From Sphingomonas sp. KRR8 (lineage in GTDB: Bacteria; Pseudomonadota; Alphaproteobacteria; Sphingomonadales; Sphingomonadaceae), in contig NZ_CP097462.1 of assembly GCF_023559245.1 (NCBI RefSeq), positions 2,786,001 to 2,850,000 on the forward strand: a stretch of 64,000 nt of DNA. The letters are read 5' to 3'. The translations under genes were made by a program, and so were the position numbers. This document shows positions 19,778 through 29,863 of this stretch, piece by piece. Every line of letters starts with the position of its first letter. Position 1 is the first letter of the stretch. The notes beneath the pieces are model-generated. The model saw only the letters and a list, made by a program, of their open reading frames with translations, was not told the DNA's origin and searched no databases.

Positions 19778-22700
19778 ATGACGAACCGTCGCGAGCATTT
19801 TGTGGCAATCCTGTTGACCGGCGGCTCGTTCGCCGCGCTTGCCGCGCCTCAGCAGGCGCAGGCCCAGGTCCAGGCCAGTCCGCAGGTTGGCTCGGTTGCT
19901 CCGGGCGCGGCGCTGCCCGACACCACCGGGCAGGACATCACGGTGACCGGCATCCGCGCCAGCCTTCGCTCCTCGCGCAACATCAAGCGCGACTCGCAAG
20001 GCGTGGTCGACGCCATCTCGGCCGAGGACATCGGCAAGTTCCCCGACACCAACCTTGCCGAGTCGCTGCAGCGCATCACCGGCGTGTCCATCGACCGTAC
20101 CAACGGGGAAGGTTCCAAGGTCACCGTTCGCGGCTTCGGTCCCGACTTCAACCTCGTCCTGCTCAATGGCCGCCAGATGCCCGCCTCGGGGCTCGGTGAC
20201 TGCTGCAGTGCGCCCGCCTCGCGCAGCTTCGATTTCGCCAATCTCGCGTCCGAAGGCATTGCCGCGGTCGAGGTCTACAAGTCGGGCCGGGCGACGCTCC
20301 CCACGGGCGGCATCGGCTCGACCATCAACATCCGCACGCCGCGACCGCTCGACCGGCCGGGCCTGCGCGGCAGCTTCGGCTTCAAGGCCGTCTATGACAC
20401 GTCGCGGTTCAGCGGCAGCAAGCTGTCACCCGAACTGTCGGGCATCGTCAGCGATACCTTCGCCGACAACCGCATCGGCATCCTGCTCACCGGCTCGTAC
20501 CAGCGCCGCAAGTCGAGCCAGGCGCAGTTCAATGCCGGCTGGCGCGAAGGTTATCTCGGATCGGAAAACAACTGGGGCTCGCTCGCCTTCCCGGGCGACC
20601 CGCGTTACGCCAACATCCAGAACCGGCCCGGGCCGACCGACATCTACCAGGTCACGCAGAACGCCGGCTATGATTTCACGGACGTCGATCGCAAGCGCAT
20701 CAACGGCCAGTTGGTCTTGCAGGCGCGTCCGGTCGACAATCTGACGGCGACGGTCGACTACACCTTCTCGCAGAACACGATCGACGCGCGCACCAGCAGC
20801 ATCGGTGTCTGGTTCAACCACAACAACACGAGCAGCAGCTGGACCAACGGTCCGGCGGCCGGGCCGAACTTCTACGCCGAAGCCTTTACGCAGGGCGAGG
20901 GTAAGGATCTGGCGATCACCGGCGCGGTCGCGGCCAATCGCTCGATCAATCGCTCAATCGGCGGCAATCTCGCCTGGAAGGGCCTCGGCGGCGCTCGGAT
21001 CGAGCTCGACGCGCATCATTCAACGGCGACCAGCAAGCCGACCTCGCCTTATGGCAGCAACATCGCGGTCGGCAGCGCCATCTTCGGAGTGCAGTCGCAG
21101 CGGGTCGACTACACCCACGACATGCCCGTGATCTCGGTCTCGATGTATCCGGGTTCCGAAATCCAAGCGTCGAACATCCGTCCGGCCGGCAACGCCTTCC
21201 GTAACGCCTTCATGAAGGACCGGATCAACGAGGCGACGCTCCGCGCGGGCTATGACTTCGACACGGATCTGATCAAGAGCATCGACTTCGGCGCGACCTA
21301 TACCGACAACAAGGTCCGCTCGGCCTATGGCTTCATCCAGAACGACACCTGGGGCGGCACGCTCAGCGCGGCGCAGACCCCCGATGACCTGTTCACGCTG
21401 ACCAACCTGCCCGACCGCCTGTCGGGAATGGAAGGTTCGAACAACAGCGCGATCATTCCCAACTACTTCCAGGTGAATACGCCGGGCCTGATCAACCTGC
21501 TGCAGACCAGCCTCAACGTCTGCGCGGCGTCGGTTGTCCCTGGCTCCTGCCTGGCGCAGTACCAGGTCGATCGCCGGATCAACGAGAAGTCGATCGCGCC
21601 GTACATCCAGTCAACGCATGCCTTCAATCTGTTCGACTATGAAGCGCATCTGCGGCTCGGCCTGCGATACGAGCGGACCAAGATCACCAGCTCCGCGCTG
21701 GTGCCGGTGCCGACCGGAACGACGCTGGTATCGTTCAACGAGATCTCGATCGTGCAGCCGGTCGGCGCGAGCGACTTCACGACGCTCAAGGGCGAGTACC
21801 ATAACTGGTTGCCCGCCATCGACTTCGACATGTCGCCCATTCGCGACGTCAAGCTGCGCGCCGCCTACAGCCACACCATCACCCGCCCCGATTACGCCAG
21901 CCTGCAAGGCGGCCTGACCGTCAACTCGCCGGCGCGTCCGGGTGGCGGAAGCACGGGCTCGAGCGGCAATCCGGGCCTGCTGCCGTACAAGTCGAAGAAC
22001 ATCGATCTGTCGGCCGAGTGGTATTACAATCCTGTGAGCTATGCGTCGGTCGGCTTCTTCCACAAGACCGTCAGCAACTTCATCGGGACCACTACCACCC
22101 AGGGTCCGCAGTTCGGGCTGGTCAATCCTGGCCAGGGCGCAGCCTTCCTTGCCGCGCAGTCCGCGCTCGGGCCGAGCGCGTCCTTCGCCTACGTGCCGGG
22201 AGGCGCAGCGAACGCCAGCATCCTGAACTACGTGCTGGCCAACAATCCGACGGCGATCGTTCGTGACGCCAATGGTGTTCCGGTGGGTATCGCTGGGCGT
22301 CCTGGGGATCCGGCGCTGATCTTCACCGTCGGCCAGCCGGGCAACAGTGACCAGGTCGGCCACATCCATGGCTTCGAATTCGCGCTCCAGCACAGCTTCT
22401 GGAACACCGGCTTCGGCGCCATCCTCAACTACACGATCGTGAAGAGCGACACGAAGTACAACAACACGCTCCGCTACACCGCGACGCAGTTCGCGATTAC
22501 CGGCGTCAGCAACAGCGCCAATGCGGTGCTGTTCTACGACAAGGGCGGGTTGCAGGCGCGTGTCGCCTACAACTGGCGCGACGGCTTCCTGTCCGGCTAC
22601 GGGCTCGATCCGTTCTACGTGGAACCCTATGGCCAGTTCGACGCCAGCGCGAGCTATGAGTTCCGCAAGGGCCTGACCGCCTTTGTCGAAGGCATCAACA

Positions 22701-22804
22701 TCACCAATGCCGATCGCCGCGGACACATGCGCAACAACCAGACCGTCTACTTTGCGGCGCCGGGCTATGCCCGCTACGCCGCCGGAATCCGGTTCAGCTT
22801 CTAG
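19778..22804 (+). CDS. TonB-dependent receptor of a carbohydrate locus
   Basis: 1008 aa outer-membrane transporter that takes up large substrates with energy from TonB. The start at ATG 19778 follows GAAGGGGGATTC; an open frame back to 19700 runs through the operator and is rejected. A signal peptide of about 30 residues ends in AQAQ. The plug domain begins with [20 protein letters not shown] and contains [20 protein letters not shown], the form seen in TonB receptors of the Caulobacter/Xanthomonas/Sphingomonas sugar type. The barrel ends with the outer-membrane C-terminus FSF. It is the first gene of the receptor-halogenase-SapC-cupin-halogenase-GH16 run. Confidence 0.95.
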   Translation: MTNRREHFVAILLTGGSFAALAAPQQAQAQVQASPQVGSVAPGAALPDTTGQDITVTGIRASLRSSRNIKRDSQGVVDAISAEDIGKFPDTNLAESLQRITGVSIDRTNGEGSKVTVRGFGPDFNLVLLNGRQMPASGLGDCCSAPASRSFDFANLASEGIAAVEVYKSGRATLPTGGIGSTINIRTPRPLDRPGLRGSFGFKAVYDTSRFSGSKLSPELSGIVSDTFADNRIGILLTGSYQRRKSSQAQFNAGWREGYLGSENNWGSLAFPGDPRYANIQNRPGPTDIYQVTQNAGYDFTDVDRKRINGQLVLQARPVDNLTATVDYTFSQNTIDARTSSIGVWFNHNNTSSSWTNGPAAGPNFYAEAFTQGEGKDLAITGAVAANRSINRSIGGNLAWKGLGGARIELDAHHSTATSKPTSPYGSNIAVGSAIFGVQSQRVDYTHDMPVISVSMYPGSEIQASNIRPAGNAFRNAFMKDRINEATLRAGYDFDTDLIKSIDFGATYTDNKVRSAYGFIQNDTWGGTLSAAQTPDDLFTLTNLPDRLSGMEGSNNSAIIPNYFQVNTPGLINLLQTSLNVCAASVVPGSCLAQYQVDRRINEKSIAPYIQSTHAFNLFDYEAHLRLGLRYERTKITSSALVPVPTGTTLVSFNEISIVQPVGASDFTTLKGEYHNWLPAIDFDMSPIRDVKLRAAYSHTITRPDYASLQGGLTVNSPARPGGGSTGSSGNPGLLPYKSKNIDLSAEWYYNPVSYASVGFFHKTVSNFIGTTTTQGPQFGLVNPGQGAAFLAAQSALGPSASFAYVPGGAANASILNYVLANNPTAIVRDANGVPVGIAGRPGDPALIFTVGQPGNSDQVGHIHGFEFALQHSFWNTGFGAILNYTIVKSDTKYNNTLRYTATQFAITGVSNSANAVLFYDKGGLQARVAYNWRDGFLSGYGLDPFYVEPYGQFDASASYEFRKGLTAFVEGINITNADRRGHMRNNQTVYFAAPGYARYAAGIRFSF

Positions 22805-22867
22805 CTGGGGCTTGCTTCCCCAGTGTGCGTAACCGAGAGTCGTCCCGTCAGCGCGGGGCGGCTCTCG
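22805..22867 (+). terminator. Two hairpins after the TonB receptor gene
   Basis: Immediately after the receptor stop, CTGGGG (22805-22810) pairs with CCCCAG (22818-22823) around a 7-base loop. A second stem is formed by CGAGAG (22834-22839) and CTCTCG (22862-22867) with further pairing of CCCG and CGGG inside. Neither is followed by a T-run, so full intrinsic termination is doubtful. They could protect the receptor mRNA 3' end or lower read-through into the halogenase operon. Confidence 0.45.
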
Positions 22868-22899
22868 CCGCGTCTACCAGGCGGGTGTGGACGACACGG

Positions 22900-24465
22900 A
22901 TGAACAGGCAGGACCAGTCCTCGACCACGGCCCCGCTCGATCGGATCACGATCGTCGGCGGCGGTACGGCTGGCTGGCTGGCGGCTGCCGTCCTTGCGGC
23001 GCGCTTTCCCGCCGGAAGCGCGCGCGCCAAAACTATCACCCTGATCGAATCCCCGGACATCGCGACCATCGGCGTCGGCGAAGGCACCTGGCCGACCATG
23101 CGCGCGACACTCGCCAGCATCGGCATCGGTGAGGTCGAGTTCCTCACCGCGTGCGATGCGTCGTTCAAGCAGGGCTCCCGCTTCGATGGCTGGCGGACCG
23201 GGCAGGCAGATGACACTTACCTCCATCCCTTCACGCCGCCGGCCAGAGATGCCGGCCCGCTGATCGCCGCCCTCAACGGCGAGGAGGCATCGCTGGCCTT
23301 TGCCGATGCGGCGACGCCCCAGGCGGAGCTGTGCGCGCAGGACCTCGCCCCGCGCCAGCGCTCCATGCCCGACTATGCGGGAGCCGCGAACTACGGCTAT
23401 CACCTCGATGCGGCGAGGCTCGCCGCGCTGCTTGCCCGCCATGCGGTGGAGCGGCTCGGCCTTATTCACATTCGGGACCATGTCGACGCGGTCGAAGCCG
23501 GTGACGGCGACCTGATTGCCGCTGTTTCGACCCGTCAGCACGGCCGCATCGAGGGCGACCTGTTCCTCGATTGCACCGGTCACGCGGCCTTGCTGGTCGG
23601 CGGTCATCACGGCGTCGGCTGGGAAGACCGGAGTGGCAGCCTGTTCAACGATCGGGCGCTGGCAGTGCAGGTGCCGGTTCCCGAAGGCTCGCCGATCGCT
23701 TCGCAGACCATCGGCACGGCGCATGAAGCCGGCTGGTTGTGGGACATCGGCCTGCCGACGCGCCGAGGTATAGGCTGCGTCTATTCGTCCCGCTTCCTCG
23801 ACGATGAAAGGGCGGAGGCGATCCTGCGCGACTATATCGCGCAAGCCGCGCCATTCGCCGATGTCGCCGCGCTGACGCCGCGAAAGCTTGCTTTCCCGAC
23901 CGGCCACCGTTCCCGCTTCTGGGTGGGTAATACGGTTGCGATCGGCTTGTCGGCGGGCTTCATCGAGCCGCTGGAAGCGACTGCGATCGTCCTCATCGAA
24001 TTGTCGCTGCGTTACCTGTGCGATAATTTCCCGGCGAACCGGGACGCGCTGCCCGTCCACGGCCGCCGCTTCGACAGCCTGTTCCGCGAACGGTGGGAGC
24101 GGATTATCGATTTTCTCAAGCTCCACTACCTGCTCAGCGAGCGTGACCAGCCCTATTGGCGCGCGCATCGCGACCCGGCATCGGTGAGCCCGCGACTGGC
24201 TGACCTCCGCCAGCTTTGGCGTGACCAGCCACCGTCGGCCTACGACTTCCCGCTCGCCGACGAGCTCTTTCCGGCCGCCAGCTATCAGTACGTTTATTAC
24301 GGACTCGGCGGCCTTACGGCGTCCGCCGGCGAACCCGTCGGGGCGGTCGACCCGGCGGTTCGCCAGCGTGCCCGGGCGCTTGCCGCCGCGCTGCCCACCA
24401 ACCGCACCTATCTCGATGCGCTGCGCACAGCCGCCGCGCCTGCCCAGGACATTCGCCTCGCATGA
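22900..24465 (+). CDS. Tryptophan-halogenase-family flavoprotein (first copy)
   Basis: About 521 aa from ATG 22900; GTG 22885 is an alternative and neither has a good Shine-Dalgarno. The N-terminal FAD motif is [16 protein letters not shown] (about residues 17-32). [10 protein letters not shown] and a lysine in SFKQG (Lys90) match the region of the catalytic lysine of flavin-dependent halogenases. The second family hallmark WxWxIP reads W279-L-W281-D-I-G284, with Gly in place of Pro. Members of this group found beside TonB receptors have largely unproven substrates. It may halogenate an unknown compound or act as another FAD enzyme. It overlaps sapC by ATGA. Confidence 0.88.
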   Translation: MNRQDQSSTTAPLDRITIVGGGTAGWLAAAVLAARFPAGSARAKTITLIESPDIATIGVGEGTWPTMRATLASIGIGEVEFLTACDASFKQGSRFDGWRTGQADDTYLHPFTPPARDAGPLIAALNGEEASLAFADAATPQAELCAQDLAPRQRSMPDYAGAANYGYHLDAARLAALLARHAVERLGLIHIRDHVDAVEAGDGDLIAAVSTRQHGRIEGDLFLDCTGHAALLVGGHHGVGWEDRSGSLFNDRALAVQVPVPEGSPIASQTIGTAHEAGWLWDIGLPTRRGIGCVYSSRFLDDERAEAILRDYIAQAAPFADVAALTPRKLAFPTGHRSRFWVGNTVAIGLSAGFIEPLEATAIVLIELSLRYLCDNFPANRDALPVHGRRFDSLFRERWERIIDFLKLHYLLSERDQPYWRAHRDPASVSPRLADLRQLWRDQPPSAYDFPLADELFPAASYQYVYYGLGGLTASAGEPVGAVDPAVRQRARALAAALPTNRTYLDALRTAAAPAQDIRLA

Positions 24466-25181
24466 CCACTCACCAGCTTCTCGACAGCACCACCCACCGC
24501 GACCTGCGCGTCCATGCCGACGCGGATCCGGCGCTCGGTGACGGCGTCATGAGCTGCCTCGCGGTGCCAAGCGAGTTCCGCCGACTGCAGAATGTGTTCC
24601 CGATTCTGTTCCGCCGGGACCTGGAGCATGGCACGCTCTCCGCGCTCGCGCTGCTGGGTTTCGAGCAGGGCGAGAACCTGTTCGTCGAGGATGGCCGCTG
24701 GGATGCGCCCTATCGCCCGCTCGCGCTATCGATCCAGCCGTTCCTGATCGGCCGTTCGGCGGATGGGGAGGGGCCTGGGCAGGTCCACATCGACATGGGT
24801 CACCCGCGGATTGCGACGGGCGGCGAAGGCATGCGGCTGTTCGACGAGGCGGGCGTGCCAACCCCGTACCTCGAGACCATCGCCGACCAGCTCGGCGAAC
24901 TGGACGAGGGCTATCGCGCCTCGGCCGACTTCTTCGCCGCGCTGGAGCGCTATGAGCTGCTCGAGCCCTTCTCGCTCGATGTCGAATTGGCGGACGGGGC
25001 AAGCCACCGGATGGTCGGCTATCAATTGATCGACGAGGACAAGTTGCGTGCGCTCGACGCCGCGGCGCTCGGCGACCTTCACTCGGCTGGACACCTGATG
25101 CCGATCTTCATGGCGCTTGCCTCCCTTTCCAATTTTCCGGCGCTGATCAGCCGCAAGAACCGCCGGATGGGGCATGGCTGA
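24462..25181 (+). CDS. SapC family protein
   Basis: 239-aa cytoplasmic-looking protein. The N-terminal part ([20 protein letters not shown]) and the C-terminal [19 protein letters not shown] stretch are characteristic of SapC-like proteins, named after a Campylobacter S-layer-associated gene. The molecular function is unknown. In sphingomonads and xanthomonads SapC genes recur between TonB receptors and tryptophan-halogenase-like genes, as here. It starts inside the stop of the first halogenase (ATGA) and overlaps the next gene by 8 bases, so it is firmly part of the operon. Confidence 0.88.
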   Translation: MTTHQLLDSTTHRDLRVHADADPALGDGVMSCLAVPSEFRRLQNVFPILFRRDLEHGTLSALALLGFEQGENLFVEDGRWDAPYRPLALSIQPFLIGRSADGEGPGQVHIDMGHPRIATGGEGMRLFDEAGVPTPYLETIADQLGELDEGYRASADFFAALERYELLEPFSLDVELADGASHRMVGYQLIDEDKLRALDAAALGDLHSAGHLMPIFMALASLSNFPALISRKNRRMGHG

Positions 25182-26205
25182 GGCCGCCGCCTTCGATCTT
25201 TCCACCCTCCCGCACATCGCCGAGGAAGAGGTTGGCTCGGCGGCCGACCTCGATGCGCGTCTGGCGGGCGCCGACCGGCCCTTTGTGATCCGCGCGCTTG
25301 CCGCCGACTGGCCCCTGGTGAAAGCCGGGCTACAGTCTGGCGGAGAGGCGCGCGCCTATCTCCTCCGCCACCGCCGCGAACGGGCGTTCACCTTCTCGCT
25401 GGGGCAGCCGGGGGCGGGTGAGCGGCTGTTCTACGACGACCGGATGGAGATGAACTTCCGGACGCTGAAGGGCAGCCTGCCCGAAGTGTTCGGCGCCATC
25501 GACGCCACCGAGGGGCAGCCCGGCGGGCCGGCGATCTATCTCGCCTCGATCGACATGCAGCATTATTTCGACGGGCTGCACGAGGCCAATCACGTCCCGC
25601 TGGGTGAGCGCAAGCCGCTTGCCAGCATCTGGATCGGTACGCCCACGCGGATCGCCGCCCACAATGACGTGCCCGACAACCTCGCGGTTTGCGCGGCGGG
25701 CAGGCGCCGCTTCACCCTTTTCCCGCCCGACCAGTTCGCCAACCTCTACCTGGGGCCGATCGACCACACGCCCGCTGGCCGGACGGTCAGCATGGTCGAC
25801 CTCACCCGCCCCGACTTCGAAGCTTTTCCCCGGTTCCGGGAAGCGCTTGCCACCGCGCAGATTGCCGAGCTCGAGCCCGGGGACGCGCTGTTCGTTCCGT
25901 CCTTGTGGTGGCACCATGTCGAGGCGCTCAGCCCCTTCAACATCCTGGTGAACTATTGGTGGCGCGAGGTGCGTCCGTTCCTCGGCATGCCGCAGGACGC
26001 GCTACATCACGCGATGCTTGCGATCCGCGACCTCAAGCCCGAGGCGAAGGCGCACTGGCGCGCGCTGTTCGACCATTATGTGTTCGAGAATGGAGACGAA
26101 GTGACCGCTCACATCCCCGAGAATGCGCGCGGCGTGCTCGCCCCGCTCACCGCGGAGACCGCCGGAAGTCTCCGCGCCAACATCCTGCGGAGTCTGTCGC
26201 GATGA
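25174..26205 (+). CDS. Cupin-8/JmjC-like putative Fe(II)/2-oxoglutarate hydroxylase
   Basis: 343 aa, no signal peptide. A JmjC/cupin-8 fold is suggested by the iron ligand motif HND (His163, Asp165 in AAHNDVPDNL) and the distal histidine in LWWHHVEAL (His247 or His248). FPPDQFANLYLGP and a WW-containing core are also present, as in FIH-like hydroxylases. The predicted activity is 2-oxoglutarate-dependent hydroxylation of a protein or small molecule. Its position between SapC and a second halogenase suggests all three act in one modification step tied to the receptor substrate. It overlaps the second halogenase by ATGA. Confidence 0.86.
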   Translation: MAEAAAFDLSTLPHIAEEEVGSAADLDARLAGADRPFVIRALAADWPLVKAGLQSGGEARAYLLRHRRERAFTFSLGQPGAGERLFYDDRMEMNFRTLKGSLPEVFGAIDATEGQPGGPAIYLASIDMQHYFDGLHEANHVPLGERKPLASIWIGTPTRIAAHNDVPDNLAVCAAGRRRFTLFPPDQFANLYLGPIDHTPAGRTVSMVDLTRPDFEAFPRFREALATAQIAELEPGDALFVPSLWWHHVEALSPFNILVNYWWREVRPFLGMPQDALHHAMLAIRDLKPEAKAHWRALFDHYVFENGDEVTAHIPENARGVLAPLTAETAGSLRANILRSLSR

Positions 26206-27707
26206 GTGCCTCGGCCTGGCCACTGAAGCGGGTTGTGATCGCGGGCGGCGGGACCGCCGGCTGGATGGCCGCGGCTGCGATCGCGCGCACGCTCGGCCAT
26301 GCGGTCGAGCTGACCCTGGTCGAGTCCGAGGAGATCGGCACCATCGGGGTGGGTGAGAGCACGATCCCTCCGCTTGCTACCTTCAATCGCCTGCTCGGCA
26401 TCGACGAGGCCGAGTTCATGCGGGCCACGCAGGCGACCTTCAAGCTGGGCATCCAGTTCGAAAATTGGCGGGTACCCGGCGAGGGCTATTTCCATTCCTT
26501 CGGCGCGACCGGGACCGACCACTGGTCCGCGGGTTTCCAGCACTTCTGGCTGGAAGGACGCGCACGCGGGCTGAATCGCTCCTACGACGATTTCTGCCTG
26601 GAGCTGAAGGCGGCGGAGGCAGGCCGGTTCGCTCATCTCCCGGGCGACAAGATGAACTACGCCTACCAACTCGACAGCGGGCTCTACGCGCGCTTCCTGC
26701 GCAAGATGGCCGAGGCCGAGGGCTGCCGCCGGGTCGAGGGCAAGATCGCCACGGTCGAGCTTAATAGTGAGAGCGGCGACATCGCATCGCTGGTCCTGGC
26801 CGACGGTCAGCGGATCGCCGGCGACCTGTTCCTCGATTGCACGGGCTTTCGCGCATTGCTGATGGAGGGCGCGCTTGGCGTCGGGTTCGAGGACTGGACA
26901 CACTGGCTGCCCTGCGATCGCGCCATCGCCGCGCAGACGCGCTCGGTCGAGCCGGCGGTTCCGTTCACCCGCGCCATGGCCCACGACGCCGGGTGGCAGT
27001 GGCGCATCCCGCTGCAGCACCGGACGGGCAACGGAATCGTCTATTGCAGCGCCTTCCTCAACGACGATGCGGCGTTCGAGCGGTTCGAAGGCGTGCTTAC
27101 CGGTCCGCGGTTGACGGAGCCCAACCGGCTTCGCTTCAAGGCCGGCGCCCGCCGTGCACAATGGCACCGCAACTGCATCGCCGTGGGGCTGTCCGGCGGG
27201 TTCATGGAGCCGCTGGAATCGACCAGCATTCACCTTATTCAGCGCGCGGTTCTGCGTTTCCTGCGGATGCTTCCGATGGGTGAGGTCAGCCCGCGCGACG
27301 TCGCGGAGTTCAATGAGCAGCAGATGACCGACATGCTGCAGATTCGCGACTTCCTGATCCTCCATTACAAGGCCACCGATCGGCGCGACAGCGCCTTCTG
27401 GCGCCAGTGTGCGGAGATGCCGATCCCCGACAGCCTCGAGCAGAAGATGGAGCTGTTCCGCGAGACCGGGCGCGTCTTCCGCAAGAATGAGGAATTGTTC
27501 GCCGAGAACAGCTGGGTGCAGGTGATGCTCGGCCAGGGCATCGTGCCGAGGAGCTGGCATCCGATCGCAACCAAGCTCGAGGACCGCGAGATGCAGGGTT
27601 TGTTCGACAACATCGGCGGCACCGTCGCCCGCACGGTGGCGGGGCTCCCGCCCCACGCCGACTATGTCGCGCATTATTGTGGCGCGGCGCAGGCGAACGC
27701 CGCGTGA
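26202..27707 (+). CDS. Tryptophan-halogenase-family flavoprotein (second copy)
   Basis: 501 aa from the ATG at 26202, which overlaps the cupin gene stop; the frame is open further upstream but that part is a shadow of the cupin gene. It has the FAD motif VVIAGGGTAGWMAAAAI, GVGESTIPPL, the catalytic-type lysine Lys81 in TFKLGIQFENW, and an intact halogenase hallmark W265-Q-W267-R-I-P270. These are the features of a competent flavin-dependent halogenase, which makes HOX from FADH2, O2 and halide. The substrate is unknown. A flavin reductase partner is not encoded nearby. It overlaps the GH16 gene by GTGA. Confidence 0.92.
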   Translation: MSASAWPLKRVVIAGGGTAGWMAAAAIARTLGHAVELTLVESEEIGTIGVGESTIPPLATFNRLLGIDEAEFMRATQATFKLGIQFENWRVPGEGYFHSFGATGTDHWSAGFQHFWLEGRARGLNRSYDDFCLELKAAEAGRFAHLPGDKMNYAYQLDSGLYARFLRKMAEAEGCRRVEGKIATVELNSESGDIASLVLADGQRIAGDLFLDCTGFRALLMEGALGVGFEDWTHWLPCDRAIAAQTRSVEPAVPFTRAMAHDAGWQWRIPLQHRTGNGIVYCSAFLNDDAAFERFEGVLTGPRLTEPNRLRFKAGARRAQWHRNCIAVGLSGGFMEPLESTSIHLIQRAVLRFLRMLPMGEVSPRDVAEFNEQQMTDMLQIRDFLILHYKATDRRDSAFWRQCAEMPIPDSLEQKMELFRETGRVFRKNEELFAENSWVQVMLGQGIVPRSWHPIATKLEDREMQGLFDNIGGTVARTVAGLPPHADYVAHYCGAAQANAA

Positions 27708-28582
27708 TCACCGCGCTGCTGCTTGCCGCTGCGGCACCCGTGGCCGCTCCCGCCGACGACGGCTACCGGCTGGTCTGGTTCGATGAATTCGCCGGGTCGA
27801 CGGTGGATCGCAGCAAGTGGGACTTTGATGTCGACTGCGCCGGCGGCGGCAATGAGGAGCGGCAGTGCTACACCGCTCGCCCCGTCAATGCGTCGGTCCG
27901 CAACGGGCTGCTGACCATAACCGCCCGGCGCGAGCGCTCGACCGGCCGGGCGAGCATGGCTGGCCAGTCGGATGGCTCGCCGCCGCGCCTGGCCACCAAG
28001 GAGTATACCTCGGCGCGCCTGGTCACTCGCGGGAAGGCGGCATGGCGCTACGGCCGGGTCGAGGTCCGCGCCCGGCTGCCGCTGGGGCAGGGCAGCTGGC
28101 CCGCAATCTGGATGCTGCCGGAGGAATGGCATTACGGTCCCTGGCCGCTGTCGGGCGAGATCGACATCATGGAAGCGGTCAACCTCGGCACCCCATGCGC
28201 CGAATGCCGCGGAGGTCGCGAGAACCATGTGCTGGGCACCATCCACTTCGGCGCCCGTCCACCGGGCAACAAGTATCTCTCGACCAACACCGAGCTCGAC
28301 GGCGCGGTCGACGGGTTCCACACCTACCGTGTCGACTGGACGCCCCAGACGATCGACTGGTTCGTCGACGGCCGCCACTATGCGCACAGGGCGCTCGGCG
28401 AATGGTCGACTCCCGCGTCCAGTGAGCCCCACGCGCCGTTCGACCGGCCCTTTCACCTCATCCTCAACCTGGCGATCGGCGGACATCTGCCCGAGGGCCG
28501 CAACCTCAAGGGCGTATCCGGCGGTTTCCCGAGGACCATGCAGGTCGACTGGGTCCGCGTCTGGCAACGTCCGGCGAGCTGA
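27704..28582 (+). CDS. Secreted GH16 glucanase (laminarinase-like)
   Basis: 292 aa from GTG 27704, which overlaps the halogenase stop. A signal peptide ITALLLAAAAPVAAPA leads into a GH16 domain beginning YRLVWFDEFAG. The catalytic motif EIDIME is intact with Glu152 (nucleophile), Asp154 and Glu157 (acid/base). GSWPAIWMLPEEWHYGPWP and a C-terminal MQVDWVRVWQ are typical of endo-beta-1,3(4)-glucanases. It would cut beta-glucan outside the cytoplasm for further cleavage by the GH3 enzyme. Tight coupling to the halogenase operon ties that operon to polysaccharide use. Agarase or carrageenase variants of GH16 are less likely but not excluded. Confidence 0.9.
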   Translation: MITALLLAAAAPVAAPADDGYRLVWFDEFAGSTVDRSKWDFDVDCAGGGNEERQCYTARPVNASVRNGLLTITARRERSTGRASMAGQSDGSPPRLATKEYTSARLVTRGKAAWRYGRVEVRARLPLGQGSWPAIWMLPEEWHYGPWPLSGEIDIMEAVNLGTPCAECRGGRENHVLGTIHFGARPPGNKYLSTNTELDGAVDGFHTYRVDWTPQTIDWFVDGRHYAHRALGEWSTPASSEPHAPFDRPFHLILNLAIGGHLPEGRNLKGVSGGFPRTMQVDWVRVWQRPAS

Positions 28583-28597
28583 GGCGGGTAACGCGCG

Positions 28598-29653
28598 ATG
28601 GGGAGGCGGCGCCAGGCAGTAACGATCAAGCATGTGGCGGCCGACGCGGGGGTGTCGCTGCAGACAGTCAGCCGAGTCATCAATAACGAGCCCGGGGTTC
28701 GCCCCGAGATGAAGCAACGGGTGCAGGAGGCGATCGATCGCCTCCATTACGTGCCCTCGATTGCCGCACAACGGATGAGCGGATCGCGCTCCTACCTCAT
28801 CCTGGCACTGAACGACCGCGACCGCACCATCGCCGACTGGCGCAGCCGCGAGGGCGTCGACTGGGTCGACCAGATGCTGCTGGGCGGCATGACGACGGCC
28901 GCCGCTGCTGGCTACCGCCTGATGCTGGAACTGGTCGACACCCATAGCGATCATGTGGAACGTGAGCTGCGCTCGACCATCGCGGCGCTTCAGCCAGACG
29001 GGGTGATCCTCACCCCGCCGCACAGCGACAACCCGCTGATCACCAGCCTGCTGGCCGAGCAGAAGATCAGCTTCGCGAGGATCGGTTCGCGGGAGACCGA
29101 CGTCGGCCTATCGCTGCTGATGGACGAGGAAGGCGCGGCCGCCATGGCCACGCGCCACCTGCTCGGCCTCGGCCACCGCCGCATCGCCTTTATCGCCGGC
29201 TCGCCGGAGTATTCGCTCAGCGGCTGGCGGGTCGAGGGGTGGCGCAAGGCCATGGCAGAAGCCGGGGTTGGCGACGGTGAGCTGCTTGCCGAAGGTGACT
29301 TCAGCTACGCTTCCGGCGAGCGGGCAGCGGAAGCCCTGCTTGCGCTTGCCAACCAGCCGACGGCCATCATCGCGAGCAGCGACCAGATGACACTGGCGAC
29401 GATGGCCGTCGCCAAGCGGCGGGGAATAACGGTTCCCGACCAGCTCTCGCTGATCAGTTTCGACAACACTCCCCTGGTGCGCTTCGTCCAGCCGCCGCTG
29501 ACCGCCATCGACCAGCCTATCGCCGAACTCGCGGCCAAGGCCGTTGAGCTGATTGTCATCGATCAGCGAAACGCGCTGCACCCGGAAGCACCCTATGTGC
29601 TGGAGGCAGGCCTCGTCGTCCGCGGCTCCACGCAGCCGCCTGCAGGAGCCTGA
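28598..29653 (+). CDS. LacI-family transcriptional regulator
   Basis: 351 aa. The N-terminal LacI helix-turn-helix reads VTIKHVAADAGVSLQTVSRV (residues 8-27), followed by the hinge NNEPGVRPEMKQRV. The periplasmic-binding-protein-like sensor domain (about 65-340) has a standard C-terminus (LSLISFDNTPLVRFVQPPLT). It lies 15 bases behind GH16 in the same direction with GAGG before the ATG, so it is probably the last gene of the locus and a local repressor. The GTGAACGTTCAC-type sites before the TonB receptor and GH3 genes are its likely targets; the inducer would be a beta-glucan oligosaccharide. Confidence 0.92.
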   Translation: MGRRRQAVTIKHVAADAGVSLQTVSRVINNEPGVRPEMKQRVQEAIDRLHYVPSIAAQRMSGSRSYLILALNDRDRTIADWRSREGVDWVDQMLLGGMTTAAAAGYRLMLELVDTHSDHVERELRSTIAALQPDGVILTPPHSDNPLITSLLAEQKISFARIGSRETDVGLSLLMDEEGAAAMATRHLLGLGHRRIAFIAGSPEYSLSGWRVEGWRKAMAEAGVGDGELLAEGDFSYASGERAAEALLALANQPTAIIASSDQMTLATMAVAKRRGITVPDQLSLISFDNTPLVRFVQPPLTAIDQPIAELAAKAVELIVIDQRNALHPEAPYVLEAGLVVRGSTQPPAGA

Positions 29654-29704
29654 TCAGCCAGCACGCCATAGCGCTTCTGGGTGACGAACGCTGATCTGAG
29701 AAGG

Positions 29705-29780
29705 TGGTGACCCCTACGGGACTCGAACCCGTGTTTTCGCCGTGAGAGGGCGACGTCCTAGACCGCTAGACGAAGGGGCC
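29705..29780 (-). tRNA. tRNA-Glu (CTC)
   Basis: The 76-base minus-strand sequence folds as a complete cloverleaf with 3' CCA encoded. The acceptor stem GGCCCCT pairs with AGGGGTC (one G-T pair), the anticodon stem TCGCC/GGCGA encloses the loop CTCTCAC, giving anticodon CTC, and the T arm contains GGGTTCGAGTCCC. Glutamate identity follows from the anticodon. Confidence 0.96.
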
Positions 29781-29800
29781 ACATGCCGTGGCGAGGCGCG

Positions 29801-29829
29801 CATATGGCGGCGTGGGCGCGCTTCGTCAA
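29801..29829 (-). promoter_or_regulatory. Promoter of tRNA-Glu
   Basis: On the minus strand TTGACG (29829-29824) and CATATG (29806-29801) are separated by exactly 17 bases. The tRNA 5' end is at 29780, leaving about 15-20 bases of leader after the expected start site. Spacing and boxes match a housekeeping sigma-70 type promoter. Confidence 0.7.
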
Positions 29830-29863
29830 TCGGCTGTGCGGCCGCTCGCCAGGCGCATCCGTG

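Noticed and set aside
25689..26201. N-terminal extension of the second halogenase frame
   Set aside because: It is a shadow of the cupin gene; the FAD motif follows closely after the ATG at 26202.
29652..29696. GATCAGC...GCTGATC inverted repeat after the LacI gene as a terminator
   Set aside because: The arms are separated by about 30 bases with poor pairing between, and there is no T-run.
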